Source: Bacillota bacterium (GTDB lineage Bacteria > Bacillota > Clostridia > Acetivibrionales > DSM-1351). From it: a stretch of 64,000 nucleotides of DNA. The stretch covers positions 213,632 through 277,631 of the forward strand of contig JAEXOY010000021.1 in the NCBI GenBank assembly GCA_023439045.1, in the 5' to 3' direction. The notes beneath the pieces were generated by a model. That model was not told the origin of the DNA. It ran no database searches and worked only from the letters and a program-made list of their open reading frames with translations. The position numbers and the translations under genes are program-made. Each line of letters begins with the position of its first letter. Position 1 is the stretch's first letter. Positions 25,786 to 34,876 of this stretch are shown one piece after another.

Positions 25786-26367
25786 TTACATGTTTGTTGG
25801 CCAAATACAGCTAGTTAGCTTCATGTCTGTAAATACAGCGTCAAAACTCGACTGAAGAGGGCTACATGCGTATACTCCAAAGTTGAGGGCTCCTTTTCCA
25901 TTAAATAAATGAAACATTCTCATCTGTTTAAAGTTAACTCCATTTATTGAATTCTCTAACAAAAAATCATCGGTTTGACGACTTATTCTATAAAACATTG
26001 ATGATACCCCAGAGCTTACTTGTGAAGTGGACCAATCAGAATACCCGTTATTAGTTAAGACACTTCCAAGGTGCGAAAACTCAAAGTTTTCGTGCTCTAT
26101 TGAACCCTTAAACCAGTTATCACTATCCTGATAAATGAGTACTCCGCATTGGTCATAGGGCTTGTTATATCTAAAGGAGGCTTTAACAGAAAATGTGAAG
26201 TCACTGTCAATTTCCATTAGAAGCGCATGTGTATTGTCGTTCTGCGTACCGGTATAAGTTCTTTGCCACAGATCGGTAGAAGGTTCGGTTGTTATTGTTA
26301 TTTTACTTGCCTGTATATCACTTTTTTCAGGTTTGTTTAGCCATGTAAGTGCCGAAATATTAAACAT
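25786..26367 (-). CDS. DUF1349 protein (concanavalin-like fold)
   Basis: 193 residues, no signal peptide. TDLWQRTYTGTQNDNTHALLM, FTFSVKASFRYNKPYDQCGVLIYQDSDNWFKGSIEHEN, and VNFKQMRMFHLFNGKGALNFGVYACSPLQSSFDAVFTDM are the conserved strands of DUF1349 (regulator-of-RNaseE/YesU type beta-sandwich). Function unknown; such proteins may bind or remodel sugars. GGAGGTAAA directly precedes ATG 26367. A single gene between two unrelated units. Confidence 0.85.
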   Translation of the reverse strand: MFNISALTWLNKPEKSDIQASKITITTEPSTDLWQRTYTGTQNDNTHALLMEIDSDFTFSVKASFRYNKPYDQCGVLIYQDSDNWFKGSIEHENFEFSHLGSVLTNNGYSDWSTSQVSSGVSSMFYRISRQTDDFLLENSINGVNFKQMRMFHLFNGKGALNFGVYACSPLQSSFDAVFTDMKLTSCIWPTNM

Positions 26368-26517
26368 TTTACCTCCGAGTGTACCTATATAATATATTAA
26401 ACTTTGGTGTTAAAACTAAGCATGCTCTTGACAGTTATTTAAGAGTATTAATCACTTATAGTACTAATTTAGTTTGCCATAAATAAAAAATCAGATACCA
26501 ATCGTTCAAAAAAATTA

Positions 26518-26546
26518 TTGACAACTATAAACTATGAACATATAAT
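26518..26546 (+). promoter_or_regulatory. Consensus promoter of the second GntR-ABC locus
   Basis: TTGACA (26518-26523), 17 bases, TATAAT (26541-26546): a full consensus sigma-A promoter. Just downstream GTATTA and TAATAC arms (about 26551-26578) form an imperfect inverted repeat that may be the GntR site. Confidence 0.8.
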
Positions 26547-26595
26547 GAGTGTATTAAGTGTACTATTACTTATAATACAGTTAAAGGAGGTGCCT

Positions 26596-26976
26596 ATGAT
26601 ACAAATTGACCTTAAAGACTCAAAACCTATTTATGAACAGATAAAGGAAAAAATTAAGGGTTTGATCATAAGCGGCATTTTAAAACCGGACGACAAGATT
26701 CCGTCGGTAAGAGAACTTGCGCAGACTCTTACAATCAATCCCAATACCATTCAAAAGGCATATAGAGACCTTGAGTCAGAGTCAGTGATTTATACTGTAA
26801 AGGGAAAGGGTAACTTTATTTCGCCTATGGATCAGCAAACGGTAATTAATAGGGAAGCACAGCTGCTTTTTGAAATACAGAAGTGTGCTGAGGAGCTGGT
26901 ATATTTGAAAACTCCAAAGAATAAGGTAGTTGATTGCATAGAAAATGTTTATACGTACAAGGAGGGTCACAAATGA
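26596..26976 (+). CDS. GntR family regulator, YtrA subfamily
   Basis: 126 residues from ATG 26596, chosen for AAAGGAGGTGCCT just upstream. Contains the GntR helix-turn-helix (KPIYEQIKEKIKGLIISGILKPDDKIPSVRELAQTLTINPNTIQKAYRDLESESVIYTVKGKGNFI) and a short C-terminal helix. Second such locus in the window, only 3.8 kb from the first. The stop overlaps the ATPase start (ATGA). Confidence 0.92.
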   Translation: MIQIDLKDSKPIYEQIKEKIKGLIISGILKPDDKIPSVRELAQTLTINPNTIQKAYRDLESESVIYTVKGKGNFISPMDQQTVINREAQLLFEIQKCAEELVYLKTPKNKVVDCIENVYTYKEGHK

Positions 26977-27872
26977 TAGAGGTTTTGAACCTAACAAAGA
27001 CTTACGGTAAGTATAAAGCGCTTGATGGTTTGAATTTACACGTAAAGCAGGGATCAGTTTTTGGATTATTAGGGCCAAATGGTTCAGGCAAGACAACTCT
27101 CATAAAGCATCTAGTGGGAGTATTTGAAAACGAAACAGGCACAGTAAAGATTGAGGGTAAGGATGTATTTGATAATGCAGAAGTAAAGGGTAAAATTATC
27201 TACATCCCAGATGATGTATTCTTCTTCTCACAATATAGTATTTTAGAGACGGCAAAGTTTTACGCAAGCCTATATCCCAACTGGAGCTGGGAAAGATTTG
27301 AGACATTGAAGCAGGCGTTTCCTATTGATATAAAAAGAAGGGTTACAAAGCTTTCAAAGGGTATGCAAAAACAGGTTGCCTTCTGGCTCAGCATATGCGC
27401 AAGGCCAAAGGTAATGATTCTTGATGAGCCGGTGGACGGACTGGATCCAGTCATGAGAAAAAAGGTGTGGAATTTGGTACTTCAGGATGTTGTGGAATAT
27501 GGTACTACTGTTTTGGTATCCTCTCACAATCTAAGAGAGCTTGAAGACATTTGCGACCATGTAGGAATAATGTTTAATGGAAAGATGATGATAGAGCGCG
27601 AGTTAGATAATATGAAGTCGGATATACACAAGCTTCAGCTGGCATATGCGGGGTATATACCTGAGAAAATCCTGGATTCAGAAAGTATACTGCATCAAAC
27701 ACAAAGTGGAAGTGTTATTCAATATATTGTCAGGGGTGATAGGACTACCATAATTAATAAGGTCAGAGGCACTAACCCTGTAATACTAGATATACTGCCT
27801 CTTACTTTGGAAGAAATATTTATTTATGAACTGGGGGATAAAGGCTATGAAATCAATAACATCATTATTTAA
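26973..27872 (+). CDS. ABC transporter ATP-binding protein
   Basis: 299 residues from ATG 26973 (GGAGGGTCACAA upstream). Walker A GPNGSGKTTL, Walker B VMILDEPVDGLD, signature LSKGMQKQVAF (LSKGM in place of LSGGQ) and H-loop VSSHNLREL. The C-terminus (GSVIQYIVRGDRTTIINKV) resembles YtrB-type ATPases. The reading frame runs 26 bases into the permease gene. Confidence 0.92.
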   Translation: MIEVLNLTKTYGKYKALDGLNLHVKQGSVFGLLGPNGSGKTTLIKHLVGVFENETGTVKIEGKDVFDNAEVKGKIIYIPDDVFFFSQYSILETAKFYASLYPNWSWERFETLKQAFPIDIKRRVTKLSKGMQKQVAFWLSICARPKVMILDEPVDGLDPVMRKKVWNLVLQDVVEYGTTVLVSSHNLRELEDICDHVGIMFNGKMMIERELDNMKSDIHKLQLAYAGYIPEKILDSESILHQTQSGSVIQYIVRGDRTTIINKVRGTNPVILDILPLTLEEIFIYELGDKGYEINNIII

Positions 27873-29817
27873 AAAGGGCATAATCATTAGCGACCTAAAA
27901 CGCTTTTGGTGGGTAAGTGCACTATATGCTTTAGCACTCTTTCTAGCCACACCTATGATACATTTCATGAGGATGTTCACCACATCAGTTGCTGACATGG
28001 AGTTTATAAAGTTAAACATACAGGACGAACTGAGATATTTGGAGGGCAGTAGTGCTATATTTCTGATATTAGCACCTGTAATAATAGGAACACTGTTATT
28101 TATGTATATGCAAAAATCAAAGGCAGCTTCACTGTATCACAGTCTACCTTTATCTAGGGCGGTCCTGTATATTAATAGTTGCATATCTGCAGTAATATTA
28201 CTAGTTATACCTATCTTGTTTAATGCAGGGGTAATGTTTTTGCTCAATGGCTTTACAGACTTATCAGATATTTATTCTGCTTCAATGATATTCAGATGGG
28301 TTGGACTGCAACTGCTTTTTGGTGTGCTATTCCTATCAATGACAATATTTACGGGGATTTTCACAGGAAATTCTGTTGCTCAGATAGCATTTGTATATAT
28401 ACTAAACTTTCTGCCGTATTATCTTGTAGAATTTGTAGGGGGCAACCTTCAAAGCCTACTATATGGTTTTAGATCATACTCTAATGATTCTTTTATGGAT
28501 AAACTGCCAATGAGTATGCTGTTTTTAACTAAGAGAAACTTATCAGCTAGTGTAATAGTATTATTTATCACATTAACAATTGCTCTATTTGCTGGCGGAT
28601 TGTGGGCTTTCAAAAAAAGAAAACCTGAAATGTCTGGAGAAGTTATTGCTTTTCGGTGGGTGAGACCAATATTTATATTTGGTGTAACCACCTGCGTTGC
28701 GCTGTTAGGTGGTGCATATTTTTCAAGTGTGTTTAATACAATGCCTATGGAATTTACTATCTTTGGATTATTCTTGGGATCATTATTGGCATATATAATT
28801 GTACAGATGATTACTAATAAAACATTTAAGGTACTAAATACCTACAAAGGTTACTTAGGATTTGCATTGGTAATGGTTATTTTGCTACTGGGTGTCAAGG
28901 TTGATATATTTGGATATCAAAACAAAGTACCAGCTCCGGAAAGCGTTGCAGAAGTATACTTTGGGAATAACATCTATTACTGGGAGAATAGGAATAATCC
29001 AGAATACAATAATGATGACAATCAGAACGTATTTACAACGCAAGAGAATATAGAGGGTATTACTACTTTTCATAAGGCGATTTTACAACAGCGCCCGAAG
29101 GACAACAAATATAACGGAAATTATCTGATTTATAAGCTAAAAAACGGGTCTGAAATCAGAAGGTATTATGATTATGATAAGACCGAGTTTGAAGAGCAGT
29201 TATCACCGGTATATAAAAGTGAGGAATATCTACAAAACAGGTACCCTATTTTGAAACAGACCGCAGAGGACATAAAGTATATTGAGATAAGAAATGAGTG
29301 GGTTGACGGAAAGAATATAATTGTGTCAGACAAGGATATGCTCGCTCAACTTCAGTTATCAATATCAAAGGACGTTCAAAACCTAAAATATAGTGATATT
29401 ATCAGTAATCCTTATGACAGAATAATTACTATTGCTATTAAGGATAAAGACAATAAAGTAATAGAATATAAGTACGGTAGCTCTTATCATAATACTAAAG
29501 AATTCCTTCAAAAAAATGGTCTACTTGAAAAAATGATGTTAACTTCCGATGAAATAGCTTCCACTCTACTAATTAACTATAATAATAGGCAGAGTGAGGG
29601 TCCTAAAACAGCAATTTATGAGCCTAGAACAGTTGAGGTTTCTGATAAGCAGATTGTGGAGGAACTAATTGAGCTGGCTATGAATGTTAGCCATGATAAG
29701 TCCCAATCCATAGTTGTTCAATTTACCACCCAAAACGGTAGACATTATGATTTTGCGATTAATTATGAAAATGTTTCTGCTAATCTTCAAAAACTTATTG
29801 ATAGTATAAGTAATTAG
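27847..29817 (+). CDS. Large ABC transporter permease (YtrC/ABC-2 type)
   Basis: 656 residues from ATG 27847 (GGGGGATAAAGGCT upstream). About ten membrane segments in residues 20-350 (VSALYALALFLATP, AIFLILAPVIIGTLLF, FIFGVTTCVALLGGAYF, YLGFALVMVILLLGV); the last 300 residues form a soluble, probably extracytoplasmic domain with repeated YYDYDK and DRIITIAIKDKDNK segments. Membrane partner of the preceding ATPase; likely an envelope-stress or antibiotic-response exporter, by analogy with Bacillus ytr genes. A strong terminator follows. Confidence 0.85.
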   Translation: MKSITSLFKKGIIISDLKRFWWVSALYALALFLATPMIHFMRMFTTSVADMEFIKLNIQDELRYLEGSSAIFLILAPVIIGTLLFMYMQKSKAASLYHSLPLSRAVLYINSCISAVILLVIPILFNAGVMFLLNGFTDLSDIYSASMIFRWVGLQLLFGVLFLSMTIFTGIFTGNSVAQIAFVYILNFLPYYLVEFVGGNLQSLLYGFRSYSNDSFMDKLPMSMLFLTKRNLSASVIVLFITLTIALFAGGLWAFKKRKPEMSGEVIAFRWVRPIFIFGVTTCVALLGGAYFSSVFNTMPMEFTIFGLFLGSLLAYIIVQMITNKTFKVLNTYKGYLGFALVMVILLLGVKVDIFGYQNKVPAPESVAEVYFGNNIYYWENRNNPEYNNDDNQNVFTTQENIEGITTFHKAILQQRPKDNKYNGNYLIYKLKNGSEIRRYYDYDKTEFEEQLSPVYKSEEYLQNRYPILKQTAEDIKYIEIRNEWVDGKNIIVSDKDMLAQLQLSISKDVQNLKYSDIISNPYDRIITIAIKDKDNKVIEYKYGSSYHNTKEFLQKNGLLEKMMLTSDEIASTLLINYNNRQSEGPKTAIYEPRTVEVSDKQIVEELIELAMNVSHDKSQSIVVQFTTQNGRHYDFAINYENVSANLQKLIDSISN

Positions 29818-29864
29818 TTGGTATGATGGATTAGTTAGTAGCATCTGTTGATATTAAATGTGTT

Positions 29865-29899
29865 AATGCCACTAAATCAGTTTTAGTGGCATTAGTTTT
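29865..29899 (+). terminator. Terminator after the second GntR-ABC operon
   Basis: AATGCCACTAAA (29865-29876) pairs perfectly with TTTAGTGGCATT (29882-29893), followed by AGTTTTA. Confidence 0.75.
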
Positions 29900-29954
29900 A
29901 GCAGTTTGTTTTCTAATTAATTCAAGTATCATATAGTTTGGAGATGATTAGCTC

Positions 29955-31073
29955 GTGATGAAATCCAGTATAGAACTTAGTAAAGAACATGGTATAGAAC
30001 CTAGTAAAGAACCTAGTAATGAATCTAGTATAGAACCTAGTATAGAATCCAGTTTAGGAACAGTTACACGACCAATTATAGCAATTCCCATTGGGGACGT
30101 AGCGGGGATTGGTCCGGAGATAGTAGTAAAGGCGCTTTCAAGAGCTGAAATATATGATGTGTGCAGGCCAGTAGCAGTAGGAAGCATTAAGGTGCTAAAA
30201 GCCGCAGCAGCAATATGTGGATTGGATGTCTTATTTAATTCTATAGCCAATATTAGTGAAGGTATGTATGAAGTTGGGACAGTAGATGTAATAGATATCA
30301 ATAATATTGATATTGCAAGCCTCAAATATGGTGAGGTGCAGGCACCGGCAGGACGTGCTGCATTTGAGTATATAAAGAAGTGTGTTGAATTGGCATGTAT
30401 AAAAGAGGTGTGCGCAGTAGCTACAACACCAATAAATAAGCCCTCGCTAAAAGCGGCAGACATAGATTTTATAGGACATACAGAGATATTGGCTGGATTG
30501 ACGAAAACTGTCGATCCATTAACTATGTTTGAAGTAAGAGGAATGAGAGTGTTTTTCCTTACACGTCATGTTTCCCTTAGAAGGGCTTGTGATTTAATTA
30601 CAAAGGACAGATTGCTAGACTATATTGACCGTTGTACCAATGCCTTGAATAGTCTAGGGGTAAAAAAGGGCACAATGGCTATAGCTGGGCTTAATCCACA
30701 CAGCTCGGATAATGGGCTGTTTGGAGATGAAGAACAACTACACATTATTCCTGCTGTTGAGCAGGCGAAATTGCTTGGCTATAGTGTTGAAGGTCCTATA
30801 GGACCTGATTCGGTATTTCACCAGGCTTTGATGGGAAAGTATAATTCAGTTCTTTCTCTTTACCATGATCAGGGACATATTGCGACGAAGACTTTGGATT
30901 TTGAAAGAACAATTGCTTTAACTCTGGGGTTGCCATTTTTAAGAACCTCTGTAGACCATGGAACTGCGTTTGATATTGCAGGGAAAGGACAAGCGAGTGA
31001 TATTAGCATGACAGAAGCGATATTGCTTGCAGCAAAATATGGTCAGAGTTATCAAAATAGTATTATTAGGTAG
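29955..31073 (+). CDS. PdxA family dehydrogenase (4-hydroxythreonine-4-phosphate type) with repeat-built N-terminus
   Basis: 372 residues from GTG 29955 (an ATG follows at once). From residue about 38 the PdxA fold is clear: PIIAIPIGDVAGIGPEIVVKAL, PINKPSLKAADIDFIGHTEILA, VSLRRACDLITK, GLNPHSSDNGLFGDEE, GPIGPDSVF, YHDQGHIATKTLDFE and VDHGTAFDIAGKG; the metal-binding histidines (GHTE, HDQGH, DHGT) are present. The enzyme oxidises a phosphorylated 4-hydroxy-threonine-like acid and decarboxylates it. With no pdxJ nearby it is more likely a PdxA2-type enzyme of threonate/erythronate use, though the usual kinase partner is absent. The first 36 residues come from 12-base tandem repeats. Confidence 0.85.
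   Translation: MMKSSIELSKEHGIEPSKEPSNESSIEPSIESSLGTVTRPIIAIPIGDVAGIGPEIVVKALSRAEIYDVCRPVAVGSIKVLKAAAAICGLDVLFNSIANISEGMYEVGTVDVIDINNIDIASLKYGEVQAPAGRAAFEYIKKCVELACIKEVCAVATTPINKPSLKAADIDFIGHTEILAGLTKTVDPLTMFEVRGMRVFFLTRHVSLRRACDLITKDRLLDYIDRCTNALNSLGVKKGTMAIAGLNPHSSDNGLFGDEEQLHIIPAVEQAKLLGYSVEGPIGPDSVFHQALMGKYNSVLSLYHDQGHIATKTLDFERTIALTLGLPFLRTSVDHGTAFDIAGKGQASDISMTEAILLAAKYGQSYQNSIIR
29967..30062 (+). repeat. 12-bp tandem repeat (8 units) encoding Ser-x-Glu-Pro repeats
   Basis: Eight imperfect copies of AGTATAGAACCT in frame, giving tetrapeptides SIEL, SKEH, GIEP, SKEP, SNES, SIEP, SIES and SLGT at the N-terminus of the PdxA-family protein. Because 12 is a multiple of three, copy number can change without loss of frame. 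Confidence 0.9.
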
Positions 31074-31080
31074 CGTTTTA

Positions 31081-31134
31081 AGTGCACTACAGGTATTAGG
31101 TATTACTAATACTTGCAGTGCATTATTATTTTTT
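31081..31134 (+). terminator. Terminator downstream of the PdxA-family gene
   Basis: Long stem: AGTGCACTACAGGTATTAG (31081-31099) with CTAATACTTGCAGTGCATT (31106-31124), three mismatches or wobbles, then ATTATTTTTT. Confidence 0.85.
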
Positions 31135-31258
31135 GAGCAATTTGCTCATTATTTATAACTGTATTATGTGATATTATAAAGATTAGTGGATTAGTGCAAT
31201 ATAAAAGATTATTTGATTATATTCTTAAATACTACTATCACATAAGGCGGGGATAAGT

Positions 31259-32755
31259 ATGAACAAAAGATTTATTTTGTCGTTAGACCAGGGTACCACT
31301 AGTTCAAGAGCGGTAATTTTTGATGCTTTTACAGGTACTATAGTAGGTATGAGTAGCATACCGCTAGAACAACATTATCCTCATCCGGGTTGGGTAGAAC
31401 ATGATGCTAGAACCATATATGACAATCAACTATCTGCAGCAAGACAAGTGCTTCATCAGACAGGTATAAGTGCTTATAAGATTGCTGCGATAGGCATTAC
31501 AAATCAGCGCGAAACAGTAGTAGTGTGGGATAAAAATACAGGAAAGCCTATTTACAATGCTATTGTCTGGCAATGCAGAAGAACCTCTGCAATTTGCGAT
31601 AATCTAAAAATTGAAGGACTAGCCCAGAGCATTAGAGAAAAAACAGGGTTAGTAATAGATGCATACTTTTCAGGCACAAAAATTAAGTGGATTCTGGATA
31701 ATGTTCCTGGAGCCAGAGAACGTGCTTTAAGAGGTGAACTGCTTGCAGGGACCATTGATTGCTGGCTAGCATGGAATTTATCGGGTGGCGAGGCACATGT
31801 TACAGATTACTCAAATGCCAGTAGAACAATGCTCTTTAATATCAAGGAGCTATGCTGGGATGATGAGTTGCTTGCTGCAATGGATATTCCTAAAAATATG
31901 CTGCCGGAAGTAGTCCCATCCTCAGGTGTTTGTACTTATACCAAGGAGGACATTTTTGGTGTAAAGTTACCTGTAGCAGGTATGGCGGGGGACCAGCATG
32001 CTGCCTTATTTGGTCAGGCCTGCTTTGAATCGGGGGACGCAAAAAACACCTATGGAACAGGCTGCTTTATTCTGATGAATACGGGCAAAACCCCAGTACA
32101 ATCAAAGAATCAATTATTGACCACCATTGCTTGGGGGATTGGTAACGAAATAAACTATGCCTTAGAAGGTAGTGTTTTTAATGCAGGTTCTGCCATCCAA
32201 TGGCTCAGAGACGGACTTAATATCATTGAAAGTGCACCCCAGAGTGATTTAGAAGCAGAAAAGGTTGCAGATACGGGAGGTGTATATGTGGTTCCTGCCT
32301 TCACTGGATTGGGGGCACCATATTGGGATATGTACGCACGAGGTGTAATTATCGGCATCACCAGAGGTACTAGCCGTCAGCATATTATCAGGGCTACTCT
32401 CGAAGCAATTGCGTATCAAAGCCGTGATGTGCTAGAAGCTATGAAGAGGGACTCCCATATGAAGCTAAATGAATTAAAGGTTGACGGTGGAGCTAGTGTA
32501 AGCAATTTTCTCATGCAGTTTCAGGCAGATATTCTAAATATCCCTGTTCAGAGACCGGTAATAAATGAAACTACAGCATTAGGTGCTGCATATTTGGCTG
32601 GATTAGGTGTTGGAATATGGAGCTCGAAGAATGAGATAGCTGACAGTTGGAGGCTGGACAAAAAGTATTACCCCAACTTAAACACACAGCATTTTGATGA
32701 CTTATATACTAAATGGAAAAAGGCTGTTGAACGCTCTCTTAAATGGGAGGTATAG
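31259..32755 (+). CDS. glpK: Glycerol kinase
   Basis: ATP-dependent phosphorylation of glycerol to glycerol 3-phosphate. 498 residues, the usual GlpK length. FGGY-kinase marks: LSLDQGTTSSRAVIFD (phosphate 1), HPGWVEHDA, ITNQRETVVVWDKNTGKPIYNAIVWQ, the GMAGDQHAALFGQ active-site region and NTYGTGCFILMNTG. GGCGGGGATAAGT precedes ATG 31259. No glpF or glpD is adjacent, so glycerol uptake and oxidation are encoded elsewhere. A monocistronic unit lying after a terminator. Confidence 0.96.
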   Translation: MNKRFILSLDQGTTSSRAVIFDAFTGTIVGMSSIPLEQHYPHPGWVEHDARTIYDNQLSAARQVLHQTGISAYKIAAIGITNQRETVVVWDKNTGKPIYNAIVWQCRRTSAICDNLKIEGLAQSIREKTGLVIDAYFSGTKIKWILDNVPGARERALRGELLAGTIDCWLAWNLSGGEAHVTDYSNASRTMLFNIKELCWDDELLAAMDIPKNMLPEVVPSSGVCTYTKEDIFGVKLPVAGMAGDQHAALFGQACFESGDAKNTYGTGCFILMNTGKTPVQSKNQLLTTIAWGIGNEINYALEGSVFNAGSAIQWLRDGLNIIESAPQSDLEAEKVADTGGVYVVPAFTGLGAPYWDMYARGVIIGITRGTSRQHIIRATLEAIAYQSRDVLEAMKRDSHMKLNELKVDGGASVSNFLMQFQADILNIPVQRPVINETTALGAAYLAGLGVGIWSSKNEIADSWRLDKKYYPNLNTQHFDDLYTKWKKAVERSLKWEV

Positions 32756-32902
32756 CTTTAATTATTGTATTTAGGGTATTTTTATATTAATATTTATAAC
32801 AAGTATAGAACGTATAAATTACATTGGAGAATATAATATTTAGTTAATGGGTACAGGGCGTAAAATTGAAATGGTGAATATAAATAAATTGGAGGTCTAA
32901 CA

Positions 32903-34201
32903 ATGGATATAAAAAAGTTATGTATAGATGCAAGCAATGCTTCAATACAAATGGCAGCTGCCACAACCGAACAAAAAAACAATGCGCTTCTTGCTATTGC
33001 TGATAGTCTTTTGCAACATAGGCAAGCAATAATAAAGGCAAACATGGAGGACTTAGAAAGAAGTGAGCAGGAAAGTCTTGCAGCGCCACTTCTAAAAAGG
33101 CTAAAGTTTGATGAAAAGAAGCTTAATGATGTTGTTGAGGGAATAAAGAGCTTGGTTTTGCTGGAGGACCCTATAGGAAAAACACTCCTTTCAACCGAAA
33201 TGGATAGTGGACTAGAACTTTTCAAGGTTACTTGCCCAATTGGAGTTATTGGAATAATATTTGAATCGAGGCCAGACGCATTGGTGCAGATTTCAACACT
33301 GTGCCTCAAGAGTGGCAATAGTGTACTGCTAAAGGGTGGAAGAGAGGCTATAAATACAAACAGAATTCTAGCAGAAATTATAGACGAGGCTTCACAAAAA
33401 GCTGGTTTGCCAAAGGGCTGGATTTCTCTTCTTGAAAGCAGAGACGATGTCAATGAAATGCTAAAAATGGACGAGTACATAGATTTATTGATACCACGTG
33501 GGTCAAACGACTTTGTGAGATATATAATGAATAACTCAACTATACCTGTAATGGGGCATGCTGATGGAATATGTCATGTATATATAGATAAAGCGGCTGA
33601 TATGGATATGGCATTAAAGATAGCAGTTGACTCAAAGACTCAGTCGGTTGCGGTATGCAATGCAACCGAGACATTACTTGTACACAAGGACATAGCCAAG
33701 GATTTTCTGCCTACTATAAAAAGTATATATGAAAGCAAGAAGGTAAAGATGCTTGGTTGTGAAAAGACCTTGGATATTATTGATATAGAACCTGCTTCGC
33801 AGGAGGACTGGAAAACCGAATACCTGGATTATATTATCTCTATCAAGGTTGTTGATGATTGTGATGAGGCAATTTCACATATTAATACTTATGGGTCAGG
33901 CCATACCGACAGTATTGTTACTTCTGATAAAAATACTGCGGTAAGGTTTATGAATCTAGTAGACTCAGGCAATGTATTCTGGAATGCGTCTACTCGTTTT
34001 AGTGATGGATTTAAGTATGGCTTTGGAGCTGAAGTAGGCATCAGCACCAGCAAGCTTCATGCCCGTGGTCCTGTTGGGTTAGAGGGTCTTGTAAGCTATA
34101 AATATATGATTGCGGGAGAGGGGCATATTGTCGATGATTATGCGACCAATAAAAAAAGCTTTTCTCACAAGACAATAAGCAAGAGAGTACAGGATATATA
34201 A
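32903..34201 (+). CDS. proA: Glutamate-5-semialdehyde dehydrogenase (gamma-glutamyl phosphate reductase)
   Basis: Second step of proline synthesis: NADPH reduction of gamma-glutamyl phosphate. 432 residues; a few more than the usual 415-420. CPIGVIGIIFESRPDALVQI, CLKSGNSVLLKGGREA, the cysteine region KTQSVAVCNATETLLVH with active Cys, and FKYGFGAEVGISTSKLHARGPVGLEGLVSYKY at the C-terminus are diagnostic. GGAGGTCTAACA precedes ATG 32903. The glutamate 5-kinase gene proB, its common operon partner, is not in the window. Confidence 0.96.
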   Translation: MDIKKLCIDASNASIQMAAATTEQKNNALLAIADSLLQHRQAIIKANMEDLERSEQESLAAPLLKRLKFDEKKLNDVVEGIKSLVLLEDPIGKTLLSTEMDSGLELFKVTCPIGVIGIIFESRPDALVQISTLCLKSGNSVLLKGGREAINTNRILAEIIDEASQKAGLPKGWISLLESRDDVNEMLKMDEYIDLLIPRGSNDFVRYIMNNSTIPVMGHADGICHVYIDKAADMDMALKIAVDSKTQSVAVCNATETLLVHKDIAKDFLPTIKSIYESKKVKMLGCEKTLDIIDIEPASQEDWKTEYLDYIISIKVVDDCDEAISHINTYGSGHTDSIVTSDKNTAVRFMNLVDSGNVFWNASTRFSDGFKYGFGAEVGISTSKLHARGPVGLEGLVSYKYMIAGEGHIVDDYATNKKSFSHKTISKRVQDI

Positions 34202-34336
34202 AATTTTGTAGAACAAGGCTTTCAACTTAAGAATAGGCTTTAACTAAGAATAAGATTTACAATGTATAATAAGTTTACAACAATGTAAAAGTTTTTGTAC
34301 AAAAAATAAAGTAGAGGGTGAAAGGAGAAAGGCTAT

Positions 34337-34720
34337 ATGAAATTTGAAATAGTATCAACAACAAAGGCACCGGCAGCAATCGGACCTTATTCTCAGGCGG
34401 TAAAATGCGGAAATATGATTTATACATCAGGGGCAATTCCAACTGATCCGACTACAGGGGACGTAGTACCAGGTGGTGCAGCTGAGCAGGCTGAACAGGC
34501 ACTCAAAAACTTATCGGAGGTGCTTGTAGCTGCAGGTGCGAAGCTTACTGATGTTATAAAGACTACAGTTTTTATTAAGGATATGAATCATTTTGCTGCT
34601 ATTAATGAGGTTTATAAGAAATACTTTACTGAGAATTTTCCTGCAAGATCATGTGTAGAGGTAGCTCGTCTACCAAAGGACGTTCTTGTAGAAATTGAGT
34701 GTGTAGCGATAATTGAATAA
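34337..34720 (+). CDS. ridA: RidA family 2-iminobutanoate/2-iminopropanoate deaminase
   Basis: 127 residues, exactly the family length. Hydrolyses reactive enamine/imine products of threonine and serine dehydratases, and so prevents damage to pyridoxal phosphate enzymes. The signature APAAIGPYSQAVKCGNMIYTSGAIP, AEQALKNLSEVLVAAG, NEVYKKYF and the C-terminal PARSCVEVARLPKDVLVEIECVAI, with the catalytic Arg (PARS), are all there. AAAGGAGAAAGG precedes ATG 34337. It lies 136 bases after proA. Confidence 0.95.
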   Translation: MKFEIVSTTKAPAAIGPYSQAVKCGNMIYTSGAIPTDPTTGDVVPGGAAEQAEQALKNLSEVLVAAGAKLTDVIKTTVFIKDMNHFAAINEVYKKYFTENFPARSCVEVARLPKDVLVEIECVAIIE

Positions 34721-34806
34721 TTATAGAATTCATTATTTTTTATCATGATTTTCTTTATTGCCACCATCAAAGAATGCCGTCCATTGTAATATCTTTCAGC
34801 AATTTC

Positions 34807-34863
34807 ATGGGCTTCACCTCTGGATACATATTATGTCAACATTTTGTCAGAGATGAAGCCCAT
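34807..34863. other. Inverted repeat between convergent genes
   Basis: ATGGGCTTCACCTCTG (34807-34822) pairs with CAGAGATGAAGCCCAT (34848-34863) with a single mismatch, around a 25-base loop. There is no proper T tract on either strand, so it may be a weak bidirectional terminator or an RNA 3'-end protection hairpin. Confidence 0.5.
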
Positions 34864-34876
34864 ATTATAACAATTT

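Noticed and set aside
29948..30463. 171-codon minus-strand frame over the PdxA repeat
   Set aside because: Arises because the 12-bp repeat is open on both strands; no ribosome binding site.
32794..33480. 228-codon minus-strand frame opposite proA
   Set aside because: Long, but serine-rich and exactly antisense to conserved ProA sequence; typical of a mirrored coding strand.
34271..34296. TTTACA-ACAA-TGTAAA followed by AGTTTTTG after proA
   Set aside because: Very weak AT-only stem; not convincing as a terminator.
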